Assembly (NCBI RefSeq): GCF_001866055.1
Contig: NZ_MLQS01000017.1
Span: 187,500 to 251,499, forward strand
Length of the DNA stretch: 64,000 nt
From: Anaerobacillus alkalidiazotrophicus
GTDB taxonomy: Bacteria > Bacillota > Bacilli > Bacillales_H > Anaerobacillaceae
Direction: 5' to 3'
Part shown: piece after piece, positions 37,585 to 45,940 of the stretch
How positions within the stretch are numbered: the first letter of the stretch is position 1
How the letters are laid out: the number at the start of each line of letters is the position of its first letter
The notes under the pieces: model-generated
Databases searched by the model: none
What the model was told of the DNA's origin: nothing
Seen by the model: only the letters and a program-made list of their open reading frames with translations
Made by a program: the position numbers and the translations under genes

Positions 37585-38721
37585 ATGGAAAATTCAGTAA
37601 AAAAAGAAAGTGATTGGATTTTGCTCACTGCAATAATATTACTAGCTTCATTTGGTTTAATAATGATTTATAGCTCTAGCTATGTAGTTGGATTCGACAA
37701 GTATGGTGATCCTTTTTATTATTTCAAAAAGCAGTTACAATGGATTGCTGTCTCTACCGTACTTTTTATAATATTTATGAGATTTCCTTATCGTTTTTAT
37801 CAAAAACTTGTATTTCCAATTGTCTTTTTATCATTTCTTTCATTGTCATTAGTAGTTTTTTCCCCTTTAGGGGTAGAGTCAAATGGAGCGACTCGGTGGC
37901 TAAATGTAGGGATGATTTTGCAGCCATCTGAGTTTGTAAAGCTAGGCATTATCATTTATTTAGCTCATGTCTATTCAAGGAAACAAAAATATATAAATCA
38001 GTTTACTAGAGGTGTGATGCCACCTTTATTAATTGTTGGTGGGATTTTCCTGTTAATTATGAAGCAGCCAGATTTAGGGACAGCAGGATTAATATTAGCC
38101 GTTGCTGGTTTAATTGTTTTTTGTTCGGGAGCGAAGTTGATCCATTTATTCGGATTAGGTGGATTTGCAGCTTTCATTGTTTGGTCGTATGCTAATTCTG
38201 AATCATACCGGATGGATCGTCTTATTGGTTTTATGGATCCGTTTGCCGATTCAACTGGGACGGGCTATCAACTGATTCAGTCTTACATTGCGATGGCTCA
38301 TGGTGGCATTACTGGGGCAGGATTTGGACAAAGTGTACAAAAGCTTTTCTATTTACCAGAAGCTCATACGGATTTTATATTGGCAATTGTAGCAGAAGAG
38401 CTTGGTTTGCTTGGTATTTTATTCGTTTTTATATGTTTAGGTGTCATATTATTTAGAGGGATTTTGATAGGCGTTCGAAGTAATACGCCATTTGGTAGTC
38501 TCTTAGCTTTTGGTATTACTTTTCAACTTACGCTTCAAGTATGTCTAAATGTCGGTGCAGTCTCAGGTCTGCTACCAATTACGGGAATTCCACTTCCTTT
38601 CATGAGCTATGGTGGATCTTCATTATTAATTACTGCCGTTAGTGTTGGAATACTTGCTAATATCGCTAGAAATAATACTATAAAAAGTACACATAATATT
38701 GAACACGATAAAGTGGGATAA
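37585..38721 (+). CDS. SEDS-family peptidoglycan polymerase, FtsW/SpoVE-like
   Basis: A 378-residue membrane protein with about 10 helices. DWILLTAIILLASFGLIMIYSSS at the N-terminus, GATRWLNVGMILQPSEFVKLG, KQPDLGTAGLIL, the LPEAHTDFI loop with the essential Asp, and PLPFMSYGGSSLL are SEDS hallmarks. ITGIPLPFMSYGGSS favours FtsW/SpoVE over RodA. ATG 37585 follows AAGGGGG; an in-frame upstream ATG at 37564 lies before that site. Such proteins polymerise lipid II with a partner class B penicillin-binding protein, which is not adjacent here. The gene is followed by its own terminator. Confidence 0.93.
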   Translation: MENSVKKESDWILLTAIILLASFGLIMIYSSSYVVGFDKYGDPFYYFKKQLQWIAVSTVLFIIFMRFPYRFYQKLVFPIVFLSFLSLSLVVFSPLGVESNGATRWLNVGMILQPSEFVKLGIIIYLAHVYSRKQKYINQFTRGVMPPLLIVGGIFLLIMKQPDLGTAGLILAVAGLIVFCSGAKLIHLFGLGGFAAFIVWSYANSESYRMDRLIGFMDPFADSTGTGYQLIQSYIAMAHGGITGAGFGQSVQKLFYLPEAHTDFILAIVAEELGLLGILFVFICLGVILFRGILIGVRSNTPFGSLLAFGITFQLTLQVCLNVGAVSGLLPITGIPLPFMSYGGSSLLITAVSVGILANIARNNTIKSTHNIEHDKVG

Positions 38722-38728
38722 AACTTTT

Positions 38729-38756
38729 AAGTGCTTATAGACTAAGCACTTTTTTG
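38729..38756 (+). terminator. Terminator after the first SEDS gene
   Basis: AAGTGCTTA and TAAGCACTT form a 9-bp stem with a short loop and a T-run. Confidence 0.9.
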
Positions 38757-38935
38757 TTAGGATAAAAATAAAAAAGGTGATGATATATTTCAGCATTTTT
38801 GTTTGTTATATATCCTAGTTAAAAATACCTTTGTTAAAAAAAATAAGCTATGATAACATTAGAAAAGGCTTTTCAAAATTATAAAATAAAGCTTTAGTTA
38901 TAAATTAGGCAATCATTAAACGGAGGATACAAGCC

Positions 38936-40114
38936 ATGCAAGAACGTAAAACCTATTTACAACAGTTAGATTATACGTTGCTATTTTTGCTGTTTTTATT
39001 AATGTGCATTTCCTTGCTTGCCATTTATAGTGCTGCTATGGCTGGACAATACTCTGTAGAGCCTTCACATTTTGTTAAGAGGCAAGTTATTTGGTTCGTG
39101 ATAGGAACTGCACTAATGCTTGGAGCAATGGTCATTGATTATGATTTATTTAAAAATTTTACAATTCCACTTTATGTAATAGGGATTATATCGTTATTAG
39201 CTGTTCATTTTTTTGGAATTGAGCGAAACGGTTCGCAACGTTGGATTGGAGTAGGGAACAATTTATTTCAGCCGTCAGAGTTCGTGAAAATATTTCTTGT
39301 ATTAGCTCTAGCTCATTTACTATTTCTAATAACAAAAGAGTATAGAGAAAGGTCATTAAAAGAGGATTGTATAGTTGTACTAAAAGTGTTGGCGGTAGGT
39401 TTACCACCGTTTTTTCTTATTTTAATACAACCGGATTTAGGAACAGCATTAGTTATTGCTAGTATAATGGGTACGATGTTACTAATGGCAGGGATTTCTT
39501 GGAAGATCTTTGCTGTTCTTGGGACGATCATTACATCAATTTTAGCTATATTAGTTTGGCTTCACAATAATTACTTTGCGCTTTTTAGTAAGTTTATCAA
39601 ATCTCATCAGTTAGATAGAATTTATGGATGGTTAAACCCATATAATGACCCAGGTGGACTTGGATATCAGCTTCTCGGGGCGATCCAGGGGATTGGCTCT
39701 GGTCAGCTTTATGGAAAAGGTTTCACTGAAGGTGTATTATCTAAAAGTGGGCGTGTCCCAGAAATTCATACAGATTTTATTTTTACTGTAATTGGTGAGG
39801 AATTCGGTTTTCTTGGTGCTACGATATTAATAGTTGTTTATTTCCTACTGTTCTATAGAATGATTATTATTGCTTTTAGTTGTAATAATATGTATGGTAG
39901 TTATTTAGTAGCTGGTGTAATAGGGCTTTTAGTCTTTCAGATATTCCAAAATATCGGGATGACTATTGGTCTTATGCCGATTACAGGTTTGGCTTTACCG
40001 TTTATAAGTTATGGTGGTAGTGCTTTACTAACGAATATGATTGCTATCGGTATTGTTCTTAATGTTAATGTTCGTACCAGACAATATATGTTTGGCTCAG
40101 AGGAAATGTCGTAA
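38936..40114 (+). CDS. SEDS-family peptidoglycan polymerase, RodA-like
   Basis: A 392-residue SEDS protein. DYTLLFLLFLLMCISLLAIYSA, GSQRWIGVGNNLFQPSEFVKI, IQPDLGTALVIA, RVPEIHTDFIFTVIGEEFG with the essential Asp, and LALPFISYGGSALLTNMIAIGI are visible. FISYGGSALL with NVNVRTR at the C-terminus is RodA-like. CGGAGG precedes ATG 38936. It starts 214 bases after the FtsW-like gene with a terminator between, so the pair is adjacent but separately transcribed. No mreBCD or pbp gene is present in the window. Confidence 0.93.
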   Translation: MQERKTYLQQLDYTLLFLLFLLMCISLLAIYSAAMAGQYSVEPSHFVKRQVIWFVIGTALMLGAMVIDYDLFKNFTIPLYVIGIISLLAVHFFGIERNGSQRWIGVGNNLFQPSEFVKIFLVLALAHLLFLITKEYRERSLKEDCIVVLKVLAVGLPPFFLILIQPDLGTALVIASIMGTMLLMAGISWKIFAVLGTIITSILAILVWLHNNYFALFSKFIKSHQLDRIYGWLNPYNDPGGLGYQLLGAIQGIGSGQLYGKGFTEGVLSKSGRVPEIHTDFIFTVIGEEFGFLGATILIVVYFLLFYRMIIIAFSCNNMYGSYLVAGVIGLLVFQIFQNIGMTIGLMPITGLALPFISYGGSALLTNMIAIGIVLNVNVRTRQYMFGSEEMS

Positions 40115-40126
40115 ATTCGATTAAGA

Positions 40127-40160
40127 AACTGTAATCAAAAAAATTGATTGCAGTTTTTTC
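40127..40160 (+). terminator. Terminator after the RodA-like gene
   Basis: AACTGTAATCAA pairs with TTGATTGCAGTT (one G-T pair), followed by a T-run. Confidence 0.88.
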
Positions 40161-40257
40161 TTACATTTTCGATTATATGTAGTGATATTAATTTGGTGGT
40201 AATTTATCAATTCATCTGTGGCTTTTGTTGGTGAAAATGTAACTGGGGATGGTGACT

Positions 40258-40929
40258 ATGAATTTAATTGTAGGATTAGGAAAATTAGCACAAAGTGTAT
40301 TAAAATTATGTTCATACAAAGAGGAGATTTTTGTTTACACTAGAAAGAAACAAAAAGTTGAAGATTTTCAAAAACTGGATAATCGTATCGTCTATTTAGA
40401 ACCAAGAAATTTTAATAAAGTACGTCATGTTTTATTAATGCTACCTGCAAATAATGTTATTCCATTTCTTAATACATACGAAAAGTATTTTCGGGATGAT
40501 GTTAAAATTTATCTTTTTGCTACTGCTTTACATAGTAATGAGGTGAATAAGCTTTTTTCTAAGAAGATTATACCTTGTAAATTAGCAGGGCATGCCAAAC
40601 AAATGGTAGAAGATCAAAATGGACTTTTTGTTGTACCCATTCAAGAAGAAATTGAACCATTAAGAAACTTTTTAGGTGAAAATTTTACGATTGTGAATGG
40701 AACCGAAAAAGAAGTATTGTTGGCAAATACAATAGGAACAAAGGCATCGATTGAAATGGTACTAAAATTAGAGGAAGAACTAATAAAGTCTGGAGTTCAG
40801 CCTATAGTAATTAGACAAACGTTATCACAGATTACGCGCGGAAACGTAAAAGCATATTTAAATAATGATTTAGGAGATTTTGCAAAGAATATTGTGCAAC
40901 AAATAACATTAAGGGGGAAAGAGGAATGA
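40258..40929 (+). CDS. NAD(P)-binding protein resembling ProC/F420-dependent dehydrogenases, function unknown
   Basis: A 223-residue protein with a short Rossmann start MNLIVGLGKLAQSVLKLC containing GxGxxA, then VLLMLPANNVIPFLNTY, a pattern like pyrroline-5-carboxylate reductase and 6-phosphogluconate dehydrogenase N-terminal domains. The C-terminal part (130-223) is helical, with IRQTLSQITRGNVKAYLNN. ATG 40258 places the fold right at the N-terminus; an in-frame ATG at 40249 is also possible. The last four bases overlap the pseudouridine synthase gene (ATGA), so the two are coupled. I cannot assign a substrate. Confidence 0.8.
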   Translation: MNLIVGLGKLAQSVLKLCSYKEEIFVYTRKKQKVEDFQKLDNRIVYLEPRNFNKVRHVLLMLPANNVIPFLNTYEKYFRDDVKIYLFATALHSNEVNKLFSKKIIPCKLAGHAKQMVEDQNGLFVVPIQEEIEPLRNFLGENFTIVNGTEKEVLLANTIGTKASIEMVLKLEEELIKSGVQPIVIRQTLSQITRGNVKAYLNNDLGDFAKNIVQQITLRGKEE

Positions 40930-41636
40930 GGTTAGATAAGTTTTTGGCCAATATGGGCTATGGAAGTCGAAAAGAAGTAAAGAAGCTATTAAAAACAGGG
41001 GCAGTACGTGTAAATGAAGAAGTCATTAAGGATGCCAAAAAGCATATTGCAATAGAGCAGGATCAAGTTGTAGTTAATGGTGAAGAAGTAGAGTATAAGG
41101 AATTTGTCTATTTAATGATGAATAAACCTCAAGGTGTTATTTCAGCTACAGAGGATGCTCATGAGCAAACAGTTGTTGATTTATTAGAATTAGAAGATGC
41201 TCGCTATGAACCATTTCCAGTCGGGAGGTTAGATAAAGATACAGAAGGATTTGTGTTATTAACAAATAACGGTAAACTTTCTCATGAGCTTCTTTCTCCT
41301 AAAAAGCACGTTCCAAAAACGTATTACGCACGAATTCAAGGCAAAGTAACTGATGATGATATTGAAAAGTTTAAAAATGGTGTTACCCTTGATGATGGTT
41401 ACAAAACAAAACCAGGAGAGTTAGTGATTTTAAAATCAGACGAAGTTTCTGAAATTGAACTTACAATTACGGAAGGGAAGTTTCACCAAGTCAAACGAAT
41501 GTTTCAAGCCGTTGGTAAAAAAGTGACTTACTTAAAACGTCTATCTATTGGGCCGTTATTACTTGATTCAACGCTAGATTTAGGCGAGTACCGAGAATTG
41601 ACCGAGGATGAAGTTGAGAAGTTAGTTAATCGTTAA
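40926..41636 (+). CDS. ytzG: RsuA-family pseudouridine synthase (YtzG type)
   Basis: A 236-residue RNA pseudouridine synthase. An N-terminal S4 RNA-binding domain (about 1-60, MRLDKFLANMGYGSRKEVKK) is followed by a catalytic domain with the RsuA/RluB/E/F signature PVGRLDKDTEGFVLLTNNG, where D103 is the catalytic aspartate. KTYYARIQGKV and GKFHQVKRMFQAVGKKV are other family blocks. The exact uridine target cannot be read from sequence. It overlaps the upstream dehydrogenase-like gene by four bases, with GGGGGAAAGAGG upstream. Position fits B. subtilis ytzG. Confidence 0.93.
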   Translation: MRLDKFLANMGYGSRKEVKKLLKTGAVRVNEEVIKDAKKHIAIEQDQVVVNGEEVEYKEFVYLMMNKPQGVISATEDAHEQTVVDLLELEDARYEPFPVGRLDKDTEGFVLLTNNGKLSHELLSPKKHVPKTYYARIQGKVTDDDIEKFKNGVTLDDGYKTKPGELVILKSDEVSEIELTITEGKFHQVKRMFQAVGKKVTYLKRLSIGPLLLDSTLDLGEYRELTEDEVEKLVNR

Positions 41637-41719
41637 TTAATCTTGTTTTGTTTAGAGTTGTACCTAACGATCTTTTAGGTTGGTTAAGGATACATTTGAA
41701 TGATAATTGAGTAAGGAAT

Positions 41720-41748
41720 AAAAATTCCCCAACGTTCATCGTTGGGGG
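41720..41748 (-). terminator. Terminator of ytzE (minus strand)
   Basis: CCCCAACG and CGTTGGGG form an 8-bp stem with a 5-nt loop. The T-rich tail lies on the minus-strand side (41718-41725), suiting ytzE; it may also end ytzG transcripts. Confidence 0.75.
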
Positions 41749-41782
41749 AGTATTTAACTTGCTTTCTATTTAGTTTTTTACT

Positions 41783-42001
41783 TTAGGAAACCTTTGTTTT
41801 CTTTTTAGTTATAGTCCATTTGCCACGGCTAGGACTCTTCACGAGCTTATTATATTCTAGTATGTTTAAATCCCGTTGAATTGTCCTTGAGGTAATTCCA
41901 AATTCTTCAACTAATTCATTTGTCGTAACAATGCCTCTTTTTTTAATATAGAGGTAGACAGACTTAATTCGGTTTATCATCCGATCAGTTGAAGTTTCCA
42001 A
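41783..42001 (-). CDS. ytzE: DeoR-type HTH regulator, YtzE family
   Basis: A 72-residue single-domain DNA-binding protein: METSTDRMINRIKSVYLYI, then the helix-turn-helix TTNELVEEFGITSRTIQRDL and SPSRGKW. It consists of the DeoR N-terminal winged helix without a sugar-binding domain. The TTG start at 42001 is chosen because AAGGAG lies seven bases upstream and the N-terminus then matches B. subtilis YtzE. An in-frame ATG at 42055 would add 18 unrelated residues. Target genes are unknown. Confidence 0.85.
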   Translation of the reverse strand: METSTDRMINRIKSVYLYIKKRGIVTTNELVEEFGITSRTIQRDLNILEYNKLVKSPSRGKWTITKKKTKVS

Positions 42002-42504
42002 AAAACCACTCCTTATTCTTTTTTCATTTCTTAAAACAAAAAAGTACATAGGCATTTCTTAACCAGCTGATTAGCAGCTTTAAAAATGAATTTCTTACTA
42101 TCAGAAAATATATGGAATTCCTTTTAATAATGTAATTGTATAATAATTTGAAATATTTAGCAAAGGAAAGTGGGAGAATTCTTGTAAGGTTTTGGTAAAA
42201 TTATTAAATTTCCTGTATCAAAATCTAACAATAGAAGTAAACTAATTGATTGAGTATGTCAAAATACCAAAAATGAACCGTATAAATTTATATCCAGTTA
42301 CAAACAGTTTAGTATAAATGAATAGATGAAGTACCTCCGTTGTGAGATCATGAATTGTGAAATTCATGATTACTAAAAAAAATCAGGTTGAGAGAATCTC
42401 AACCTGATTTTTTAGTACGGCAAGTAAAAAATGAACTTGGAACGCTTTTGCTCAGCTCTACCTGTTAGAAGTTACTTTGCTATTGACCAAGATACTTACT
42501 CTTT
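42002..42504. other. Intergenic region between ytzE and ytkP
   Basis: No gene is seen in about 500 AT-rich bases. It contains a 10-bp palindrome at 42347-42370 (ATCATGAATT/AATTCATGAT, 4-nt centre) and the ytkP terminator listed separately. The palindrome has no T-run and lies between the ends of two transcripts. Confidence 0.5.
42374..42414. terminator. Terminator of the ytkP cysteine synthase gene, works on both strands
   Basis: AAATCAGGTTGAGA and TCTCAACCTGATTT form a 14-bp stem with flanking A- and T-runs on both sides. Confidence 0.9.
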
Positions 42505-43440
42505 TTAATTTTCAAAGTCAAACAAATCGGTTGATAAATAACGCTCACCAGTGTCACAGGCAATTGCTATTACGACATCTTTTGGTGAAAGACGCTTTGC
42601 TACTTCTAAAGCTGCAAAGCAAGCAGCTCCTGATGATGGACCAACAAGAATACCTTCCTCACGTGCAAGACGTCTTGTTACATTGTATGCATCATCATCT
42701 TCAACTTTAAAAATTTCTCCATAAACATTTTCATTTAAAATTGGTGGGATAAATCCTGGGCTTGTACCTACAAGTTTATGAGGTCCAGGTTTTCCTCCAG
42801 ATAGAACAGGTGATCCTGCAGGTTCTACTACATGGACACTAACATTTGGGTACAGTTCCTTTAGTTTTTCACCAGTCCCCGTAATTGTGCCACCGGTCCC
42901 TGAAGCAGCTACAAAAGCAGTTAGGTTCTTCCCGATACTATCTAACGCTTCCTTAATTTCTAATGCTGTTGTTAGACGATGTGCTTCAGGATTAGCATCA
43001 TTTTCAAATTGCATTGGCATATAGCTATTAGGGATTTCTTTCAAAAGTTCATGTGCTTTATTAATCGCTCCAGGCATTTTTTCATCTCCAGGAGTAAGTA
43101 CTACCTCAGCGCCATATGCCTTTAATATATTAATACGTTCCTTTGACATTGTATCGGGCATTGTTAAAATAGCTTTATAACCACGAGCAGCAGCGTTCAT
43201 GGCAAGTCCTATGCCGGTGTTACCACTTGTAGGTTCAATAATTGTAGATCCCTTTTTTAAATACCCGTCTTTTTCTGCTTGTAAAATCATTTGATAAGCT
43301 GCACGATCTTTTACACTACCACTAGGATTCATAAATTCTAACTTTAAATAGACATCTGCTCCCGATTTACTTGGAAGATGGTTTAATTTTACTAATGGCG
43401 TATCGCCAATTAAATCTGCGATGTTATTTACAATACGCAT
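42505..43440 (-). CDS. ytkP: Cysteine synthase A-like PLP enzyme (YtkP type)
   Basis: A 311-residue fold-type II PLP enzyme. NPSGSVKDRAAY holds the Schiff-base lysine K44, TSGNTGIGLA (71-80) the substrate loop, and GTGGTITGTG the phosphate-binding loop; VGPSSGAACFAA is near the C-terminus. It should form cysteine from O-acetylserine and sulfide. B. subtilis YtkP, syntenic here with thpR (ytlP), is a CysK paralogue whose precise role is less clear than CysK, so O-phosphoserine or homocysteine-related use is possible. A GGAAGTG-type ribosome binding site precedes ATG 43440. Confidence 0.92.
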   Translation of the reverse strand: MRIVNNIADLIGDTPLVKLNHLPSKSGADVYLKLEFMNPSGSVKDRAAYQMILQAEKDGYLKKGSTIIEPTSGNTGIGLAMNAAARGYKAILTMPDTMSKERINILKAYGAEVVLTPGDEKMPGAINKAHELLKEIPNSYMPMQFENDANPEAHRLTTALEIKEALDSIGKNLTAFVAASGTGGTITGTGEKLKELYPNVSVHVVEPAGSPVLSGGKPGPHKLVGTSPGFIPPILNENVYGEIFKVEDDDAYNVTRRLAREEGILVGPSSGAACFAALEVAKRLSPKDVVIAIACDTGERYLSTDLFDFEN

Positions 43441-43644
43441 ATATTACACTTCCTTTACTTTTTATAAGATAATAGATAAATTTTTTATTATATATTATAT
43501 ACATATTATTTTATCACAATTATGTTGAGAAATCCTATCATCTTGATAGGAATAAAGATAAGATTTAAACGGTAGAATTTGACTTTAATTTGACAATAAT
43601 AAAGAATATACAAATAAAAGTTTTTATTGAAAGGAGAGCCTTTA

Positions 43645-44214
43645 GTGACAATGCAACCCCATTATTTCATTGCAATACCCATTGAAAAAAGAGTAAGGAA
43701 AAAATTGGCAGCATGGAATCGGGATGAAACACCACCGTTTGAACGCTTTGTTCATGAAGAGGATTATCACATTACATTAGCTTTTTTAGGTGGAATTGAG
43801 TTCTCTTTAATAAAAAACCTACAAGAAAAACTTCATGTTATTGCCGACAAACATCAAACATTTCCATTAATAATTGATCATATTGGGCATTTTGGACCAA
43901 ATCATGCCCCGCGGATTTTATGGGCTGGTATAAAAAAAGAAGACAAGTTATTTAAGCTTCAAATGGATGTTTTCCAGGCATGTTTACAACTCGGTATGGA
44001 GTTAGACAAACGTGCTTATAATCCTCATATTACAATAGCACGTAAATTTAAAGGTGCTTCACCTTTCGATAAGTTACAGTTAAATAGGTCATTTCAATCA
44101 GTTGTAATAGAAGAAAAGTGGAAGGTATCAAATTTTGTGATATATCAAACACATCTACAAAGAACGCCTAAATATGAAGTTATCTCTTCATTTACTTTAG
44201 CAAATGAAGAATGA
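43645..44214 (+). CDS. thpR: RNA 2',3'-cyclic phosphodiesterase (2'-5' RNA ligase family)
   Basis: A 189-residue 2H phosphoesterase with both catalytic motifs: H42-I-T44 (YHITLAFLG) and H128-I-T130 (YNPHITIAR). The family opens 2',3'-cyclic phosphates on RNA and can ligate 2'-5' bonds. GTG 43645 is favoured since AAGGAGAG lies six bases upstream; ATG 43651 is the alternative. Corresponds to B. subtilis ytlP by synteny between ytkP and the NERD gene. Confidence 0.92.
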   Translation: MTMQPHYFIAIPIEKRVRKKLAAWNRDETPPFERFVHEEDYHITLAFLGGIEFSLIKNLQEKLHVIADKHQTFPLIIDHIGHFGPNHAPRILWAGIKKEDKLFKLQMDVFQACLQLGMELDKRAYNPHITIARKFKGASPFDKLQLNRSFQSVVIEEKWKVSNFVIYQTHLQRTPKYEVISSFTLANEE

Positions 44215-44342
44215 GTACGGATTATTATACCTACTAACCTAATTAACATAAACTCTTCCATTCCAAAATAGGTAGATGTTATGATAAAATTTTATTGTAC
44301 TTTATTAAATATTTAGACATCGTCGTTTTTGGAGGAGTGCTT

Positions 44343-45290
44343 GTGGCTCACTTAGTAAAATTAGAGGATTATGTTTCACGTTATCAATATGACATGTACC
44401 GATACCCAAGCCAATTTTCTCGTTTAAAGCGAGAGCGTTGGGCAAGGTTAAAACGAGAATGGGAAGCATCCTATTTAGTAGAAAATCCTTCGGTGGAATA
44501 TTTTGTTGAACAACAAAAAAAGAGTATTAGAAATGCATTCAGTAAACTTAAACATTTTTATAAACGTAAAAATCAAACAGAAGATTTTTATAATGATTTT
44601 AAAGAACACCAATATCAATTTAAGTATAAATCTTTGCCAGAGTTAAAAATGAACTTTCTACGAGAATTATTTGAGTTTCAACTTAATTGGGCAAGTTCCA
44701 CGTTAGTGGAAAAGTCATTATTAAAGAAATCATATTTACGTGATGAAACATTGAAGTGGTTTCTTCAATCACTTCCAGATAATTATTTTGTATTTTATTA
44801 TCCAGTAGTCACTTACCCAAAGGCTGCGGTACAGTTTGATATCCTAATCGTTGGTCCGACTGAAATTTGGTGCATTGTAAATCTGGAAGGTAGGGAAAAT
44901 TCAATTTTTCAAACATATTCAGAAAGATATTGGTTGGAATTAAATGGCGATGATGAACGGAAAATCATTAATCCTTTACTATCTTTAAATCGAATGAGTA
45001 CTATTTTGAATAAAATATTAGAAGTCACAGAAATAAGGTTTAAGGTGAAGAAAGCAGTCTTAACACGAGAAGGTTATATTGATGCTACTACTTCATCATG
45101 GGGTAGAACTACCTTTCTTGATCAACGGAATATAAATGAATGGCAACAAAAGTTAAAGAATAATTCAACTCCGATTAAATCAACACAGCTTAGGTTTAGT
45201 CAAAAGTTGTTAGACTTATGTCAAACAACCTCTGAACCTCGTTCAGAACTTGAACAAGATTTCGCTGAGGAGAACTACGAAAATTTATAA
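44343..45290 (+). CDS. ytlQ: NERD-domain-like protein (YtlQ type)
   Basis: A 315-residue cytosolic protein of unclear function. The N-terminal 130 residues are highly charged and helical (FSRLKRERWARLKREWEAS). A C-terminal nuclease-related (NERD-like) domain at about 140-260 is suggested by the strands YFVFYYPVVTYPKAAVQFDILIVG and EIWCIVNLEG. The usual restriction-endonuclease-like D...ExK core appears as FDILIVG..IVNLEG, with the lysine not obvious, so catalysis is doubtful. GTG 44343 follows GGAGGAG by five bases; an earlier in-frame ATG at 44295 lacks a ribosome binding site. Synteny with thpR supports ytlQ. Confidence 0.75.
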   Translation: MAHLVKLEDYVSRYQYDMYRYPSQFSRLKRERWARLKREWEASYLVENPSVEYFVEQQKKSIRNAFSKLKHFYKRKNQTEDFYNDFKEHQYQFKYKSLPELKMNFLRELFEFQLNWASSTLVEKSLLKKSYLRDETLKWFLQSLPDNYFVFYYPVVTYPKAAVQFDILIVGPTEIWCIVNLEGRENSIFQTYSERYWLELNGDDERKIINPLLSLNRMSTILNKILEVTEIRFKVKKAVLTREGYIDATTSSWGRTTFLDQRNINEWQQKLKNNSTPIKSTQLRFSQKLLDLCQTTSEPRSELEQDFAEENYENL

Positions 45291-45940
45291 TTAAAAGTCA
45301 ACGATTATGGTATCAGATGAATTCAAAAACGATTTATTGGCATAGAATAATGAATAATCTGAAACGATCACTAAAAGTGGAAGAATGATCTTTAATGTGA
45401 TCTTTTTTAACGGTATTACCTTTATTAGTGTAATGGATTTCCAAGCTACTAAGAAATCTAGTTGGTGTACTCTAAACTTGAATGATTAGTGGTGCAATAG
45501 GATTTTATATTCACTCGAGTAAATAAGAAAAGAATTTGTGAATATTTAAAAAATATTCTAATTAAATTCTGTATAATACATAAATCAAGCATATCAATTC
45601 CATTTTTGTTTTATAGTAATAGTGTAGATGCCATTAAGAGTTTAGTTTCTAAAGGGTTTTTAAAAATGGAAATATCCTCCTTGATATAGGTGACACTTAA
45701 ATAATTAAATAGAATAAGGAATAGAAATGTCTTAATTGCAACTATGACTGAAAAAATTCTAAGTTTTTCTACTAAGTAGGCTTTTTTTCTCATAAAGATT
45801 GTTATAGGAATTAATACTTAGTTGAACGAAGTTACTATAAATTTCATATAATAAACTAGGTAGTAAACTAATGTAACAAATATTTTTGAAAATATTATAA
45901 TGTTTTTCTAAAAAAATACGTAAAGAGAGGAGAGATATTT
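45291..45940. other. 650-base intergenic region before pulA
   Basis: No supportable gene is seen; B. subtilis has ytlR (a lipid kinase-like gene) at this point and it is absent here. A weak GATCAC/GTGATC hairpin followed by T residues at 45366-45408 may end the NERD transcript. A perfect 8-bp palindrome, GAATATTT-AAA-AAATATTC (45540-45558), is followed by TATAAT (45572-45577), a possible regulated promoter of pulA without a consensus -35. Confidence 0.45.

Noticed and set aside
38729..38756. The two SEDS genes as one operon
   Set aside because: A convincing intrinsic terminator separates them and a fresh ribosome binding site follows 180 bases later.
44295..44342. Longer N-terminus for the NERD-like protein with a hydrophobic start
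   Set aside because: The ATG at 44295 has no ribosome binding site, whereas GGAGGAG precedes GTG 44343 at good spacing.
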